DNA from: Brucella thiophenivorans
GTDB taxonomy: Bacteria > Pseudomonadota > Alphaproteobacteria > Rhizobiales > Rhizobiaceae
DNA: 64,000 nucleotides
Assembly: GCF_002252445.1 (NCBI RefSeq)
Contig: NZ_NNRJ01000009.1
Location: 1-64,000, forward strand
Direction of reading: 5' to 3'
Under the pieces are notes generated by a model. The model had not been told where the DNA came from. It saw nothing but the letters and a program-made list of their open reading frames with translations, and did not search any database. Below are positions 8,756-17,905 of this stretch, one piece after another (the stretch's first letter is position 1; each line of letters begins with the position of its first letter). A program made the position numbers and the translations under genes.

Positions 8756-8815
8756 TAAAAGGGTGGGCGTTATTTGGACCGCAAGGACCAAGATAATTGT
8801 AGAAGTGAGAAGGCC

Positions 8816-9937
8816 ATGCAGCCTCTGAAATATCTGGATGAGATGCTGCCGTGGAACGACAGGTTGCAGATGCTGCAATGCATCTCGGCCATCGAAGAAG
8901 CGCCAGACGTGATGACCTTCTCCTTCAAGGCAGCCGACGACAACTGGTTTCGCTACACGCCGGGCCAGTTTGTCACTCTGGAACTGCCGATTGAGCGCGC
9001 AGACGGGCTTGGACCAGTCATGCGCACCTATACGCTGTCATCCACCCCTTCCCGGCCCTATCATATATCGGTTACGGTCAAGGCCCAGAAGGACAGCATT
9101 GGCACCCGCTGGATGCTCGAAAATTTGCGCCCGCCGATGAAAATCAAGGCTTATGGGCCAAATGGCGATTTCTCTCTCGCCAATCATCCAAGTGAAAAAT
9201 ACCTCTTTATCTCAGCAGGCTCCGGCATCACGCCGATGGTGTCGATGACGCGCTGGCTGTTCGATTGCGCGCCTGCAACCGATGTCGCTTTCATCAATTG
9301 CGCACGCTCCCCGGACGATATTATCTTCCGCAAAGAGCTTGAGCTGCTTTCTGGCCGCATGGAAGACATGCACCTTGCCTTTATCGTTGAGCAGTCTTCA
9401 GCGCGCCACGTCTGGCCGGGGCTTCATGGTCGTATTGACCGCGCACGTCTTGAACTACTGGCACCCGACTTCATGCGTCGCAAAGTTTTTTGCTGCGGAC
9501 CAGAGCCTTTTATGAATGGTGTACGTGGCCTTTTGGAGCAATCCGGCTTCGATATGGCCAATTATCATCAGGAGAGCTTTCAGCCTGCGACGGAAATCTC
9601 TTCGATTCCAGTGCCCGCAGCACTTACCACTGCACCAGATAAAACACCTACGGCACCGACTGCCCCTGTTGTGGCACCTGCAAGCGTTGTGTTCACGCTT
9701 TCTGGCATTGAAGTCGAATGCACGGAAAACGACACGATTCTGCTTGCAGCGCGCAATGGTGGACTCAAAATTCCAAGCGCCTGCGAATTTGGCATTTGTG
9801 GCACCTGCAAAGTCAAATGCATCGCGGGCGAAACCGAAATGAACCATAATGGCGGCATTCGCGACGACGAGGTCGAAGAAGGCTACATTCTCGCATGTTG
9901 CAGCCGCCCCCGCGGTCGCGTCGAGATTGATGCCTGA
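8816..9937 (+). CDS. gbcB: Rieske oxygenase reductase (FAD/NAD domain plus C-terminal 2Fe-2S ferredoxin), GbcB-like
   Basis: This electron-transfer partner of the upstream Rieske oxygenase passes electrons from NAD(P)H through FAD and an iron-sulfur cluster. An FAD-binding block MRTYTLSSTP and an NAD-binding block ISAGSGITPM occupy the N-terminal two-thirds. A Pro/Ala/Thr linker (about residues 260-290) leads to a plant-type ferredoxin domain with cysteines in CEFGICGTCKVKC and a last one in ILACCS. The ATG at 8816 follows GAGAAGG and gives 373 aa; an in-frame TTG at 8774 would add 14 unconvincing residues. It forms an operon with the oxygenase gene. Confidence 0.87.
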   Translation: MQPLKYLDEMLPWNDRLQMLQCISAIEEAPDVMTFSFKAADDNWFRYTPGQFVTLELPIERADGLGPVMRTYTLSSTPSRPYHISVTVKAQKDSIGTRWMLENLRPPMKIKAYGPNGDFSLANHPSEKYLFISAGSGITPMVSMTRWLFDCAPATDVAFINCARSPDDIIFRKELELLSGRMEDMHLAFIVEQSSARHVWPGLHGRIDRARLELLAPDFMRRKVFCCGPEPFMNGVRGLLEQSGFDMANYHQESFQPATEISSIPVPAALTTAPDKTPTAPTAPVVAPASVVFTLSGIEVECTENDTILLAARNGGLKIPSACEFGICGTCKVKCIAGETEMNHNGGIRDDEVEEGYILACCSRPRGRVEIDA

Positions 9938-9999
9938 ACGACTTGACGACCCCAGCCACATAGCGCACCACTAACTTATTGTTTAAGATGGAGCGCTTT

Positions 10000-10629
10000 A
10001 TGATTGGTCATGCCCTTCTGGTTGTCGATGTTCAGAATGATTTCTGTCCCGGTGGTGCACTGGCGATTGATCGGGGTGACGAAATTCTGCCGACCATCAA
10101 TCGACTGATTGAGGAAAGCGAACACGTCATTCTGACGCAAGACTGGCATCCCGCCAATCATACAAGTTTTGCATCCAATCATTCTGGAAAGAAGCCCTTC
10201 GATATGGTCGAAATGGCTTATGGACCGCAAACACTATGGCCCGATCATTGTGTTCAGGGAGCGCAGGGCGCCGATTTTCACCCAGATTTGCAATGGACCC
10301 GTGCACAGCTTGTTATCCGCAAGGGTTTTCGCATTGGCATCGATAGCTATTCGGCCTTCTTTGAGAACGACCGTGAGACACCGACCGGGCTTGCCGGATA
10401 TTTACGCGACCGCAATATCGGCTCGCTCACTTTGGCTGGTCTCGCAACCGACTTCTGTGTCGCTTATTCGGCACTTGATGCCGCAACACATGGCTTTCAG
10501 GTGCGTGTGCGGCTGGATGCTTGTCGAGGCATTGATCTAAACGGCTCCATGAGTGCAATGCTCGAAGCAATGCAAAAGGCGGGCGTTGAACTCATAAACG
10601 AACCCGCCCTTGCATCGCATCTGCTCTGA
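10000..10629 (+). CDS. pncA: Nicotinamidase (pyrazinamidase)
   Basis: The enzyme hydrolyses nicotinamide to nicotinate and ammonia in NAD salvage and is an isochorismatase-fold hydrolase. The catalytic aspartate is in LLVVDVQNDF near residue 10, metal ligands lie in QDWHPANHTSF, the lysine is in VIRKGF, and the nucleophilic cysteine is in GLATDFCVAYSA. The ATG at 10000 is preceded by GGAG seven bases upstream and gives 209 aa, typical length; ATG 9988 would add four residues. It follows the reductase gene by about 60 bp and may be co-transcribed. Its stop abuts the stop of the next, convergent gene. Confidence 0.93.
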   Translation: MIGHALLVVDVQNDFCPGGALAIDRGDEILPTINRLIEESEHVILTQDWHPANHTSFASNHSGKKPFDMVEMAYGPQTLWPDHCVQGAQGADFHPDLQWTRAQLVIRKGFRIGIDSYSAFFENDRETPTGLAGYLRDRNIGSLTLAGLATDFCVAYSALDAATHGFQVRVRLDACRGIDLNGSMSAMLEAMQKAGVELINEPALASHLL

Positions 10630-11130
10630 TTATTTTTGCAATTCACCATCGGGCAGAACGACATAAATCAGCACGGCAATGATCGTGATGAAGAAGCGGA
10701 ATGCGGATTCAATTCCGTTCCATGTGGACGACATCCACATGCCGAACCATTCGCCACCAATCGACATAAAGCCGACCTGCCAGACAAGAAAGCCGACCGA
10801 AAGACCGGCAATTGCCCATTTCTTGGAGCGGTTGAAGCTTGCAGCATCGCCACTCAGCCGGCCGAGCATCGCGAAAGCACCAATCCAGCATAAAATGGCT
10901 GTGAGCGTCTCAGCCGCAATAATCATGATATAGGCAGCGTTATGCAGGAAGTTGCTGTCAATGGCGCGATACTTGATCGTTGCATCTGGGAAAATCGTAT
11001 CCATCAGAAGCACATGCTGAACGAATGCAAAATTGCTGCCGTAATCGGTAATGTTGCCGAAGGCGACAAGTGTTGCGAAAAATGCAATTGCCGCAACAAA
11101 TGCGGTTTTGCTCAAACGAGTAACGACCAT
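10630..11130 (-). CDS. DUF2165 family small integral membrane protein
   Basis: A predicted inner-membrane protein of 166 aa with about four hydrophobic helices (FVAAIAFFATLVAFGNI, IMIIAAETLTAILCWIGAFAML, WAIAGLSVGFLVWQVGFM, FFITIIAVLIYVVL). The GNITDYGSNFAFVQHVLLMDTIFP block between helices 1 and 2 is the hallmark of the DUF2165 family, whose function is unknown. The start at 11130 follows a GGAGAGGGG ribosome-binding site; the frame to 11196 adds an unlikely leader. It is convergent with pncA with no spare base between the stops. Confidence 0.82.
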   Translation of the reverse strand: MVVTRLSKTAFVAAIAFFATLVAFGNITDYGSNFAFVQHVLLMDTIFPDATIKYRAIDSNFLHNAAYIMIIAAETLTAILCWIGAFAMLGRLSGDAASFNRSKKWAIAGLSVGFLVWQVGFMSIGGEWFGMWMSSTWNGIESAFRFFITIIAVLIYVVLPDGELQK

Positions 11131-11254
11131 GGAAAACCCCTCTCCAAAAAAGTCGCAGCCGTAGCCATTCCTGACTGACGGCATGTGAAGGTACACTCAG
11201 ACGGGCCTTGTCGTGAGCAAGTCAACGCTTGCCAACTCTTTTGATTCGGTCAAC

Positions 11255-11280
11255 AAAAAAGGCGACCAAAGCCGCCTTTC
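11255..11280 (-). terminator. Rho-independent terminator of the DUF475 gene
   Basis: On the minus strand AAGGCGGCTTTGGTCGCCTT forms a GGCG/CGCC stem followed by a run of T. It lies just past the stop of the DUF475 gene. Confidence 0.85.
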
Positions 11281-11300
11281 TCACCATTATGCAGTGGGCC

Positions 11301-12368
11301 TTAATGCAAAGCAGCTTCATCAGCCTCGTTCTGCCAATCCGGATTTTTCTTGTTGTAGCGGATCGACGAAAAGAGCGAAAGGCCAATAAGCAAGGCGCCG
11401 ATCAGACCGGTGATCACTTCCGGAATATGGACGAGTGTCTGCACATACATAATTACGGCAAGCACGAGGATCGCGTAAAACGCGCCATGTTCCAGATAAC
11501 GATACTGACCGAGCGTCTTTCGTTCCACCAGCATGATGGTGAGCGAACGCACGTAAAACGCACCAATACCAAGACCAATCGCGATCACGAACAGGTTCGT
11601 AGTCAGCGCAAAGGCACCGATAACACCATCAAACGAGAAGCTGGCATCAAGCACTTCAAGATAGATAAACGCACCTAAACCGCCGCGATGCACCATATCG
11701 ACCTGCTCCTGCGACGCATCAAGAACCGCGCCCAAGCCTTCGACTGCAAGAAAGGTAAGCAAGCCAAACAATGCGGCGACGAGGAACGTGTGCGAATGTT
11801 CAGCATCAAGCTGGTATGAGAAAAACAGGATCAACGCGATGGCAACGCCAATCTCGATACCTTGAACTGATGCAAACTTCGACAAGCGGCTTTCTATCAC
11901 CTTGACCCAGTGAACATCCTTTTCGACATCGAAAAAGTATTTCATGCCAACCATCAGCAGGAAGGTGCCGCCAAAGGCTGCAATGCCGGTGTGGGACTCA
12001 GCAATAACCCGCGCATATTCATCCGGTTGCCAAATGGCAAGCTTGAGCGCCGAGATCGGGTCTGTCCACATAGCAACGGCAACAATGGCAAGCGGAAAGA
12101 CAATACGCATGCCGAAAACGGCAATGATAATGCCCCATGTCAGAAATCGATGCTGCCATTCCGGCGTCATGTCGCGCAGAATGCGTGCATTAACGATGGC
12201 ATTATCGAATGAAAGTGAGATTTCCAAAACGCTCAGAACCGCACAGATGATAAAAACGGAAACCATGCCTCCGATCGTACCTGTGGTCGAATACCCCAGC
12301 CAGAGCGCACCGAGAAGGCCTATGACCGTGAAAAAGGCAGGCCAAATGAAGTACTTATAAGTGGTCAT
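11301..12368 (-). CDS. DUF475 family (TerC-related) integral membrane protein
   Basis: A 355-residue protein with about eight or nine hydrophobic helices. The second helix region contains LEISLSFDNAIVNA, which matches the TerC-type motif with a membrane-embedded aspartate; a second copy, LDASFSFDGVIGAFAL, lies in the C-terminal half. Such paired aspartate motifs suggest metal-ion handling, as proposed for TerC and related manganese exporters, but DUF475 itself is uncharacterised. The start is the ATG at 12368 (MTTYKYFIWPAF); the frame to 12455 adds an arginine-rich leader. It has its own terminator. Confidence 0.83.
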   Translation of the reverse strand: MTTYKYFIWPAFFTVIGLLGALWLGYSTTGTIGGMVSVFIICAVLSVLEISLSFDNAIVNARILRDMTPEWQHRFLTWGIIIAVFGMRIVFPLAIVAVAMWTDPISALKLAIWQPDEYARVIAESHTGIAAFGGTFLLMVGMKYFFDVEKDVHWVKVIESRLSKFASVQGIEIGVAIALILFFSYQLDAEHSHTFLVAALFGLLTFLAVEGLGAVLDASQEQVDMVHRGGLGAFIYLEVLDASFSFDGVIGAFALTTNLFVIAIGLGIGAFYVRSLTIMLVERKTLGQYRYLEHGAFYAILVLAVIMYVQTLVHIPEVITGLIGALLIGLSLFSSIRYNKKNPDWQNEADEAALH

Positions 12369-12618
12369 AGCAAACCATCTGATTGTATGTTGATGAGGCA
12401 GGCCGAGTATCAACCTGAAAACAGCCAGGCCAACGGCGCTCCTCCTGCGGCGCAAACCTTATGTAAGAGGCAAGCCACGCGCGAACAAGAAAAACTATGG
12501 TCAAATTTTGTTCACGAAAAAACGCACAGCTCAAAATTGCGTGATCAGTTGATCTAGGATGTTGTTACGATTTAACTTAAATAAATCACCTATATCTGAG
12601 GTTGCAAGGGAGATTGCC

Positions 12619-12918
12619 ATGATCACAGGTCCACAATGTCGTGCAGCGCGGGCGCTGGTTGAATTTTCGCGGGATCGACTGGCCCAGCTATCCGGAATTG
12701 ACGCGCAGGTCATCGAATATTTCGAGCGCAAGATCGGCACGCCCACGGATGAACAAAATCAGGCTCTGCAAGATACACTCGAAAAGGTTGGCGCACAGTT
12801 CATCTGGGAGAATGGCGGCGGACTTGGCGTTCGTTTGAAATTCAACCGCTCGGAAGCAAAGCGTATCGCAAGCCTTGAAAACGAAGGTGGTGTCGCCGCT
12901 TATGACGATGTGCCATAA
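12619..12918 (+). CDS. Short XRE-type helix-turn-helix regulator
   Basis: A 99-residue protein consisting mainly of one helix-turn-helix: residues about 5-40 (QCRAARALVEFSRDRLAQLSG) form the HTH, with the recognition helix around IDAQVIEYFERKIG. This type occurs widely in Rhizobiales as a single-domain DNA-binding protein of unknown target. AGGGAG lies about six bases before the ATG at 12619, so I prefer it to the 20-residue longer frame from 12559. No sensor domain is present. It stands alone between the DUF475 gene and the pseudogene. Confidence 0.75.
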   Translation: MITGPQCRAARALVEFSRDRLAQLSGIDAQVIEYFERKIGTPTDEQNQALQDTLEKVGAQFIWENGGGLGVRLKFNRSEAKRIASLENEGGVAAYDDVP

Positions 12919-12960
12919 AAGAATGGGCGACCATGTAGTCGCCCTTCTCTCTCAAACTGA

Positions 12961-13918
12961 TTAGTTTTTATTAAGCAGCGAAGCTGGTTCCAGTTTCGGC
13001 TCCATCTTAATCACCAGCACATCCGTGGCATCAAGGTCGAGATCCTTGAATGCTACACCTTTCAGGACCGCTCACCACAGGTTAAGCGGCAAGAACAAAA
13101 CGCTGGCCCGAATAAAACGCGACGGCGGCGTGGTGTCACCCGGAATGCCCAGCATTCCTGAACCTGCGCCCAGCGGTTTCACTTCCTCCCTAAGAATTTT
13201 GGTTGGCTTTGCATCAAGAGGCGAAAGCTTCACATAATTTCTCAGATTGGTCAGATGCCAATCAAACGACGGCGCATTGGTCATGACACCAAGCGGATTG
13301 TCAGTAGCTTTCAGCTTACCCTCAATTGGTTCGATAACAATCGCAGCGCCAGCCGCATCATGCAATGTGTAATGCACAAGCGGCACAATACCCATGTCAT
13401 TTTGCTGGACGGTGACGACTGAAATCGAGTTCAGCGCCTCCTTGACCTCTGAAACCGTCTCGAAATTCATCAGCGCCAAGGTCAGAAAATCCCACGGAGT
13501 AAGTCTTTAATCAGACTTTGCACTGGATGGGTCAGTATAATCAGCAAAGCCCGGAAAATAAAGAATGCCGCCCGTCAGACCCTTTTCATTCATACCATCT
13601 GCGAGAGCCAGTATCCCGAAAGCATTCATGCCGACAGCAGCATATTTTGCTTTCCACTTCTTACCGGTCTTTCCGTCAGGAGCGCTTGCTACAAGCGCAA
13701 AGTTGCGTGGAATCACGATCATTTCGGAGTTGATTGGGAATGCAAATTCCATCGTGCATCCATAAACCAGAGTACCATCCATCGTCGGCTGAACGAAGCT
13801 GGTTCCAGCCAGAGCCGCCTGGTGGCGCGATGAGCCAGACAGCAATCAACGCGACTGCAGCAGCGCGGGCCAAAGCCTTGAAAGTCGATTTATAAATTGA
13901 CAAACTTTTCCGCATCAT
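12961..13918 (-). pseudogene. Decayed linear amide C-N hydrolase (choloylglycine hydrolase family)
   Basis: Fragments of one protein lie in order on the minus strand. A signal-peptide-like start (MMRKSLSIYKSTFKALARAA, from 13918) must shift frame to reach TSFVQPTMDGTLVYGCTMEF. That stretch runs to an in-frame TAA at 13507-13509, then continues in the same frame with TPWDFLTLALMNFETVSEVK. After SRFIRASVLF the frame meets a TGA (near 13070) and then a C-terminal remnant, VAFKDLDLDATDVLVIKMEP. The family nucleophile, a cysteine directly before TSF, is replaced by glycine (AGTSF). An intact paralogue lies at 16761-17828. Frameshift, lost nucleophile and two stops make a functional enzyme very unlikely. 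Confidence 0.85.
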
Positions 13919-14183
13919 ATCCGCTGCAAAAGCAAATATCCAAAATGATAAACTAACTGGCAATTCCGAATCTTAACATTGCACCTGACATCGTCAATAA
14001 AGGCGTCTACGCGATACCGGCGAATGAAATGATTCGTCCTGTAAAATGTCAATCAAGTAAAACTGTTCAGTAATCGAAATTTTTAGTTTATTTCTCACCA
14101 TGATTAACATATTGATGTTAATAAGCCTTTTCTGGCAATACTTTAAATTACTCTAAATTACGTTCCCAGGGGATTTAACCAAA

Positions 14184-15044
14184 ATGAAGCTGAATTCACG
14201 CGCTGATAGCAAGAATTTTGCGGGTACGCATATGCGTAATATTTTTTTCGCAAGCGCTTTTTCTTTGGTAGTGCCAGCAACATCTGCATTAGCAGCTGAC
14301 ATCGTTGCACCCGCGCCTGTACACGCAGAAATACAAGACCAGCAACATTGGCGTGTGATCTTCAGTCCCTATGTTTGGGGTGCCTCGCTGAATGGCAATG
14401 CCGGATTGCTTGGATTTTCGAGCAAAGTTGACGTCCCGTTCAGGGAAACTTTCAAAAATCTCGATATGAGCCTCATGGGAAATATCGAGATTACGAATGG
14501 CACATATGGTGCCTATTTCGACGGCCAATACACCAAGACCAGTCAAGGCGAAGATGTTTTTAACGAGCAGCTTGATCTCGACATTACCGCTACAACGTTA
14601 ACTGGCGGCGTTTATTATCGTGTTTATCAACAGGATCTGGATGGGCTGACTTATTTCGGGAGACAGCGCATTTTTGCAATCGAGCCGACCGTCGGCATTC
14701 GCTGGACGCAGCTAAAAGCGACATTGAATGTTGGGCCTTATAGTGAATCACGTAAGGTGGACTGGACTGATCCGTTTATTGGCACGCGCGTGCTTTATGA
14801 CATTAATGATCGCTGGAATATTTCCGCAGAAGCCGACATCGGCGGCTTTGGAGCGGGCACCAAACTGAGCGCCAACGGCCAAATTTACCTTGGTTATCGT
14901 ACAAAACTGTTCGATGTGCCGACAATATTGCGTGTCGGCTATCGCGCACTTTATCAGGATTATCGTGATGACGATACGCGTGAGAAATTCAAATACGATG
15001 TGACACAGCACGGACCGGTTGTTGGTTTTTCCGTGCAGTTCTAA
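14184..15044 (+). CDS. Outer membrane beta-barrel protein
   Basis: A 286-residue secreted protein with a signal peptide around MRNIFFASAFSLVVPATSALA, cleaved before ADIVAPAP. The mature part is a series of alternating strands (WRVIFSPYVWGASLNGNAG, YGAYFDGQYT, GGVYYRVYQQ, ALYQDYRDD) and ends in phenylalanine (VVGFSVQF), the usual barrel-assembly signal. An AGGGGA lies about ten bases before the ATG at 14184, but the signal peptide fits better from the in-frame ATG at 14232, so the start is uncertain. It carries its own terminator. Role unknown. Confidence 0.75.
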   Translation: MKLNSRADSKNFAGTHMRNIFFASAFSLVVPATSALAADIVAPAPVHAEIQDQQHWRVIFSPYVWGASLNGNAGLLGFSSKVDVPFRETFKNLDMSLMGNIEITNGTYGAYFDGQYTKTSQGEDVFNEQLDLDITATTLTGGVYYRVYQQDLDGLTYFGRQRIFAIEPTVGIRWTQLKATLNVGPYSESRKVDWTDPFIGTRVLYDINDRWNISAEADIGGFGAGTKLSANGQIYLGYRTKLFDVPTILRVGYRALYQDYRDDDTREKFKYDVTQHGPVVGFSVQF

Positions 15045-15069
15045 ACCCGTAAGTTCTGCGAAAAATAAG

Positions 15070-15099
15070 AGCCGCTCTTCATCAAGGGCGGCTTTTTTT
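15070..15099 (+). terminator. Rho-independent terminator of the outer membrane protein gene
   Basis: AGCCGC and GCGGCT pair around a CTTCATCAAG loop and are followed by seven T residues. Confidence 0.88.
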
Positions 15100-15245
15100 G
15101 TTTAGAAAGAAATAAGCATCCCCCTACTTCATACTTGCAAGATTTATATTTCTGGCTTCAAGTGAAATCATAAGGGGTGAGGTTTCGCTAAAGCTTTTTT
15201 CTAAAAACTGCCGCATCCCGACATATCTTCAGCACTGAGGAACGG

Positions 15246-16010
15246 ATGTCTCTAATTTTTGAACTTTCAGTCTACGTTTCTTTCATCGTCTTTTTAGTGC
15301 TGGGTATTGGCGTGTATGCCATCGGGCGCGTGGCGCTTCATCTTCTTTTCCGCCATGCAAGCCATGACGTGTTATCGATACCAATTGGCGCTTTTATAAG
15401 CACCATCGCAACGGCCTGGGCGCTCTCGCTGGGCTTCGTGGCGGCTGATATTTGGACTGCGAACTCCAGAGCTGATCAGGCCACCAGCGAGGAAAGATCG
15501 TCGATTTCGCGCCTTATCGGTGCCGCCAGTCCCGATATTCTGAATGTACCTGCACTCCGAAGTGCCCTAGTCGATTATCGCGAAGCTGTCGTGAAAGATG
15601 AATGGCTGAAGAACAGTAATATCGAACCCGCGGCCACCGTGGAAATTGAGTTGCAAAATATCCGCCGTCAGATTGTCGATCTCGCGAGAACAGATATTCC
15701 AACACCTATCATCACGCAGCTCGTTCATGACTTTGACGAGTTACAGGATGCGCGCAATACACGCCTGTCTGTGGGGTCAACGTCGGTCGATATGTATAAA
15801 TGGTATCTTCTTCTGTTCTTAACGATCCTGACAGCGATCACCATTTCGGCCACCCATGCGGACAGAGTGGTGGCCGGCGTCAAAGCCCTGATCATTTATT
15901 CGACCACGGCAGCTTTTTGTCTGTGGATTTTGGCAATCCATGCCAATCCTTATCAGGGACTTGAGCGGATAGAACCTTCGCTTCTATTTACAAATCATAA
16001 ACTGGGATGA
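15246..16010 (+). CDS. DUF4239 (bestrophin-like) membrane protein
   Basis: A 254-residue inner-membrane protein with two N-terminal helices (YVSFIVFLVLGIGVYAIG and IPIGAFISTIATAWALSLGFVAADIW), a soluble helical middle (residues about 75-175) and two C-terminal helices (LLLFLTILTAITISAT and ALIIYSTTAAFCLWILAI). The NSRADQATSEERSSISRL segment after helix 2 is typical of DUF4239. The family is sometimes called bestrophin-like, but channel activity is unproven. GAGGAACGG directly precedes the ATG. The next gene starts 18 bp after the stop and may be co-transcribed. Confidence 0.75.
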   Translation: MSLIFELSVYVSFIVFLVLGIGVYAIGRVALHLLFRHASHDVLSIPIGAFISTIATAWALSLGFVAADIWTANSRADQATSEERSSISRLIGAASPDILNVPALRSALVDYREAVVKDEWLKNSNIEPAATVEIELQNIRRQIVDLARTDIPTPIITQLVHDFDELQDARNTRLSVGSTSVDMYKWYLLLFLTILTAITISATHADRVVAGVKALIIYSTTAAFCLWILAIHANPYQGLERIEPSLLFTNHKLG

Positions 16011-16028
16011 TCGAACATCATTATACGC

Positions 16029-16610
16029 TTGCAAAATAACACCTATTTAAAGCCATCCATTATGGCGATTACAGCAATCGCTTTGTTCGCAGTCATCCCG
16101 CAGGCCAACGCTGCGACGTTCCGCGTGTGCCACGGTTACGACTGCTATTACAAAACGAAAGTCACCCTGACACCCAAAGACGTCAGCCGCATTGAGAACT
16201 GGCTTCGGCAAGGCACCAAATCCGCTGCAGCTGAACGCAAAGCGCTACGTCACGCCGTCGCTCTTTTCGAAGAACGCAGCACCATTACCATCGGGGTTCG
16301 CGATAAGCCTCGCATGCAATTTGGCAAAGCGCGCATCAAAGGACAGATGGATTGCGTCGATGAATCTACCAATACGGATAATTTTCTGCGCTATCTTCAT
16401 TCTCTCGGCTGGTTGAAATACCATCAACCCGCACGCAAAACGACGCGTGGCAGTTTCATTGACGGGCGATACCCACATTGGACAGCCGTTATCGAGGATA
16501 ATGGCGGAGTTAAATGGGCGGTCGACTCTTGGTTCGAAGCGGGCGGTGGCCCGCCAGACATCATGCCTTTGGCCGAATGGAAACGCCGGGGCTATGGCGG
16601 CGAGCGATAG
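16029..16610 (+). CDS. Secreted transglutaminase/papain-fold-like hypothetical protein
   Basis: A signal peptide (SIMAITAIALFAVIPQANA, cleaved before ATFRVC) directs this protein to the periplasm. I do not recognise a named family. The mature part holds MDCVDESTNTDNFL, then HWTAVIEDNG, then WAVDSWFEAGG, an ordered Cys-His-Asp series like that of transglutaminase-like cysteine peptidases. The frame opens with TTG at 16029; an ATG at 16062 would shorten the signal peptide and remove its lysine, so the TTG is preferred, weakly. It follows the DUF4239 gene by 18 bp. Catalytic activity is inferred, not shown. Confidence 0.65.
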   Translation: MQNNTYLKPSIMAITAIALFAVIPQANAATFRVCHGYDCYYKTKVTLTPKDVSRIENWLRQGTKSAAAERKALRHAVALFEERSTITIGVRDKPRMQFGKARIKGQMDCVDESTNTDNFLRYLHSLGWLKYHQPARKTTRGSFIDGRYPHWTAVIEDNGGVKWAVDSWFEAGGGPPDIMPLAEWKRRGYGGER

Positions 16611-16618
16611 ACGCTAAA

Positions 16619-16659
16619 GCATGTCGCGGAAAAGTGGGAACCGCTTTTCCGCGACATGC
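16619..16659. repeat. Dispersed intergenic repeat, type A, perfect hairpin copy
   Basis: GCATGTCGCGGAAAAG and CTTTTCCGCGACATGC form a perfect 16-bp stem around TGGGAACCG. It is followed by GTAAAAACAA, the A-rich tail shared by the other copies. No T-run suggests termination. Confidence 0.8.
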
Positions 16660-16760
16660 GTAAAAACAACGATTTAAAAGTGTGTTGTATGAATATGATA
16701 AAAAGCGACACGCTTTAAAGAACAAATAAACAGTCAACCAATTGAAAAGCGGGGTTATCA

Positions 16761-17828
16761 ATGGCTATTCTGAAGAAATCTCTGGCAGCTGCATGCACCA
16801 GCGTTCTTGTCGCTGCCAGCATGTTCGTGGCACCTGTCGTCGAAGCTTGTACACGTGTGGTTTATCTTGGCGCGGATGATCAGGTAATCACCGCACGTTC
16901 CATGGACTGGAAAGTGGATGTTGGGACCAATCTGTGGATTTTCCCGCGCGGCATGGATCGCAGCGGTGAAGCAGGCCCCAATTCCATCAAGTGGACCTCA
17001 AAATATGGCAGCGTTATCTCATCGGGCTACGATATTTCGACGACAGACGGAATGAATGAGGCCGGCCTCGTCGCCAATGTTCTCTGGCTGGTTGAATCCG
17101 AATACCCAAAATACGACGGAACTGGACCGGGCCTTTCAATTGCAGCATGGGCGCAATATGTGCTCGATAATTTTGCCACCGTTGATGAAGCTGTCAAAGC
17201 GCTCAGCAGCAATCCGTTCACCATCGTTACCGATTATGTACCGGGCGAAGACAGGCTTGCAACGCTGCATCTCTCCATCTCAGACGCATCTGGCGACAGC
17301 GCAATTGTGGAATATATTGATGGCAAGCAGGTCATTCACCACAGTCCCACCTTTCAGGTTCTAACCAATTCTCCAACATTTGATGAGCAATTGGCCCTTC
17401 ATTCCTATTGGACACAGATCGGCGGAACGGTCATGCTGCCGGGTACCAACCGTGCGGCAGATCGCTTCACCCGTGCAGCTTTCTATATCAATGCTGTGCC
17501 TAAAACCGATGACGCGGTTGAATCCATTGCCAGCGTATTCAGCGTCATTCGCAATGTTTCTGTTCCATACGGCTTAACGACGCCGGATCAGCCCAATATC
17601 TCCTCGACACGCTGGCGTACGGTTTCCGATCAGAAGCGTAAACTCTATTTCTTTGAATCGGCTCTCACGCCAAATGTTTTCTGGGTGGATCTGAACACAA
17701 TTGACTTCTCTGCCGACAAGGGAAAAGTGCAAAAGCTTGATCTCGGTCCCGATCAGCGCAACATTTTTTCAGGTGTCGCAAACAAGCAATTCAAGGACGC
17801 GGAGCCTTTTAAGTTCCTGGGTATATGA
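16761..17828 (+). CDS. Linear amide C-N hydrolase, choloylglycine hydrolase family
   Basis: This periplasmic N-terminal nucleophile hydrolase is related to bile salt hydrolase and penicillin V acylase. A signal peptide (residues 1-29, ending VVEA) is followed directly by Cys30 in CTRVVYLG, the autocatalytically exposed nucleophile. Family blocks include ARSMDWKVD, WTSKYGSVISSGYD, DGMNEAGLVANVLWL, LTNSPTFDEQL and TRWRTVSDQKRKLYFFES. Length is 355 aa, full size. GGGG lies upstream of the ATG. The substrate could be a bile salt, penicillin or an acyl-homoserine lactone. A decayed paralogue lies 3 kb upstream. In Brucella a member of this family is reported to hydrolyse bile salts. Confidence 0.87.
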   Translation: MAILKKSLAAACTSVLVAASMFVAPVVEACTRVVYLGADDQVITARSMDWKVDVGTNLWIFPRGMDRSGEAGPNSIKWTSKYGSVISSGYDISTTDGMNEAGLVANVLWLVESEYPKYDGTGPGLSIAAWAQYVLDNFATVDEAVKALSSNPFTIVTDYVPGEDRLATLHLSISDASGDSAIVEYIDGKQVIHHSPTFQVLTNSPTFDEQLALHSYWTQIGGTVMLPGTNRAADRFTRAAFYINAVPKTDDAVESIASVFSVIRNVSVPYGLTTPDQPNISSTRWRTVSDQKRKLYFFESALTPNVFWVDLNTIDFSADKGKVQKLDLGPDQRNIFSGVANKQFKDAEPFKFLGI

Positions 17829-17905
17829 AAAAAGCTCAGAAAAATCTGAACCAATCGCCCACACGCACGTTGATTTAACACAACAACCAGAACGGAGGAA
17901 ATCCA

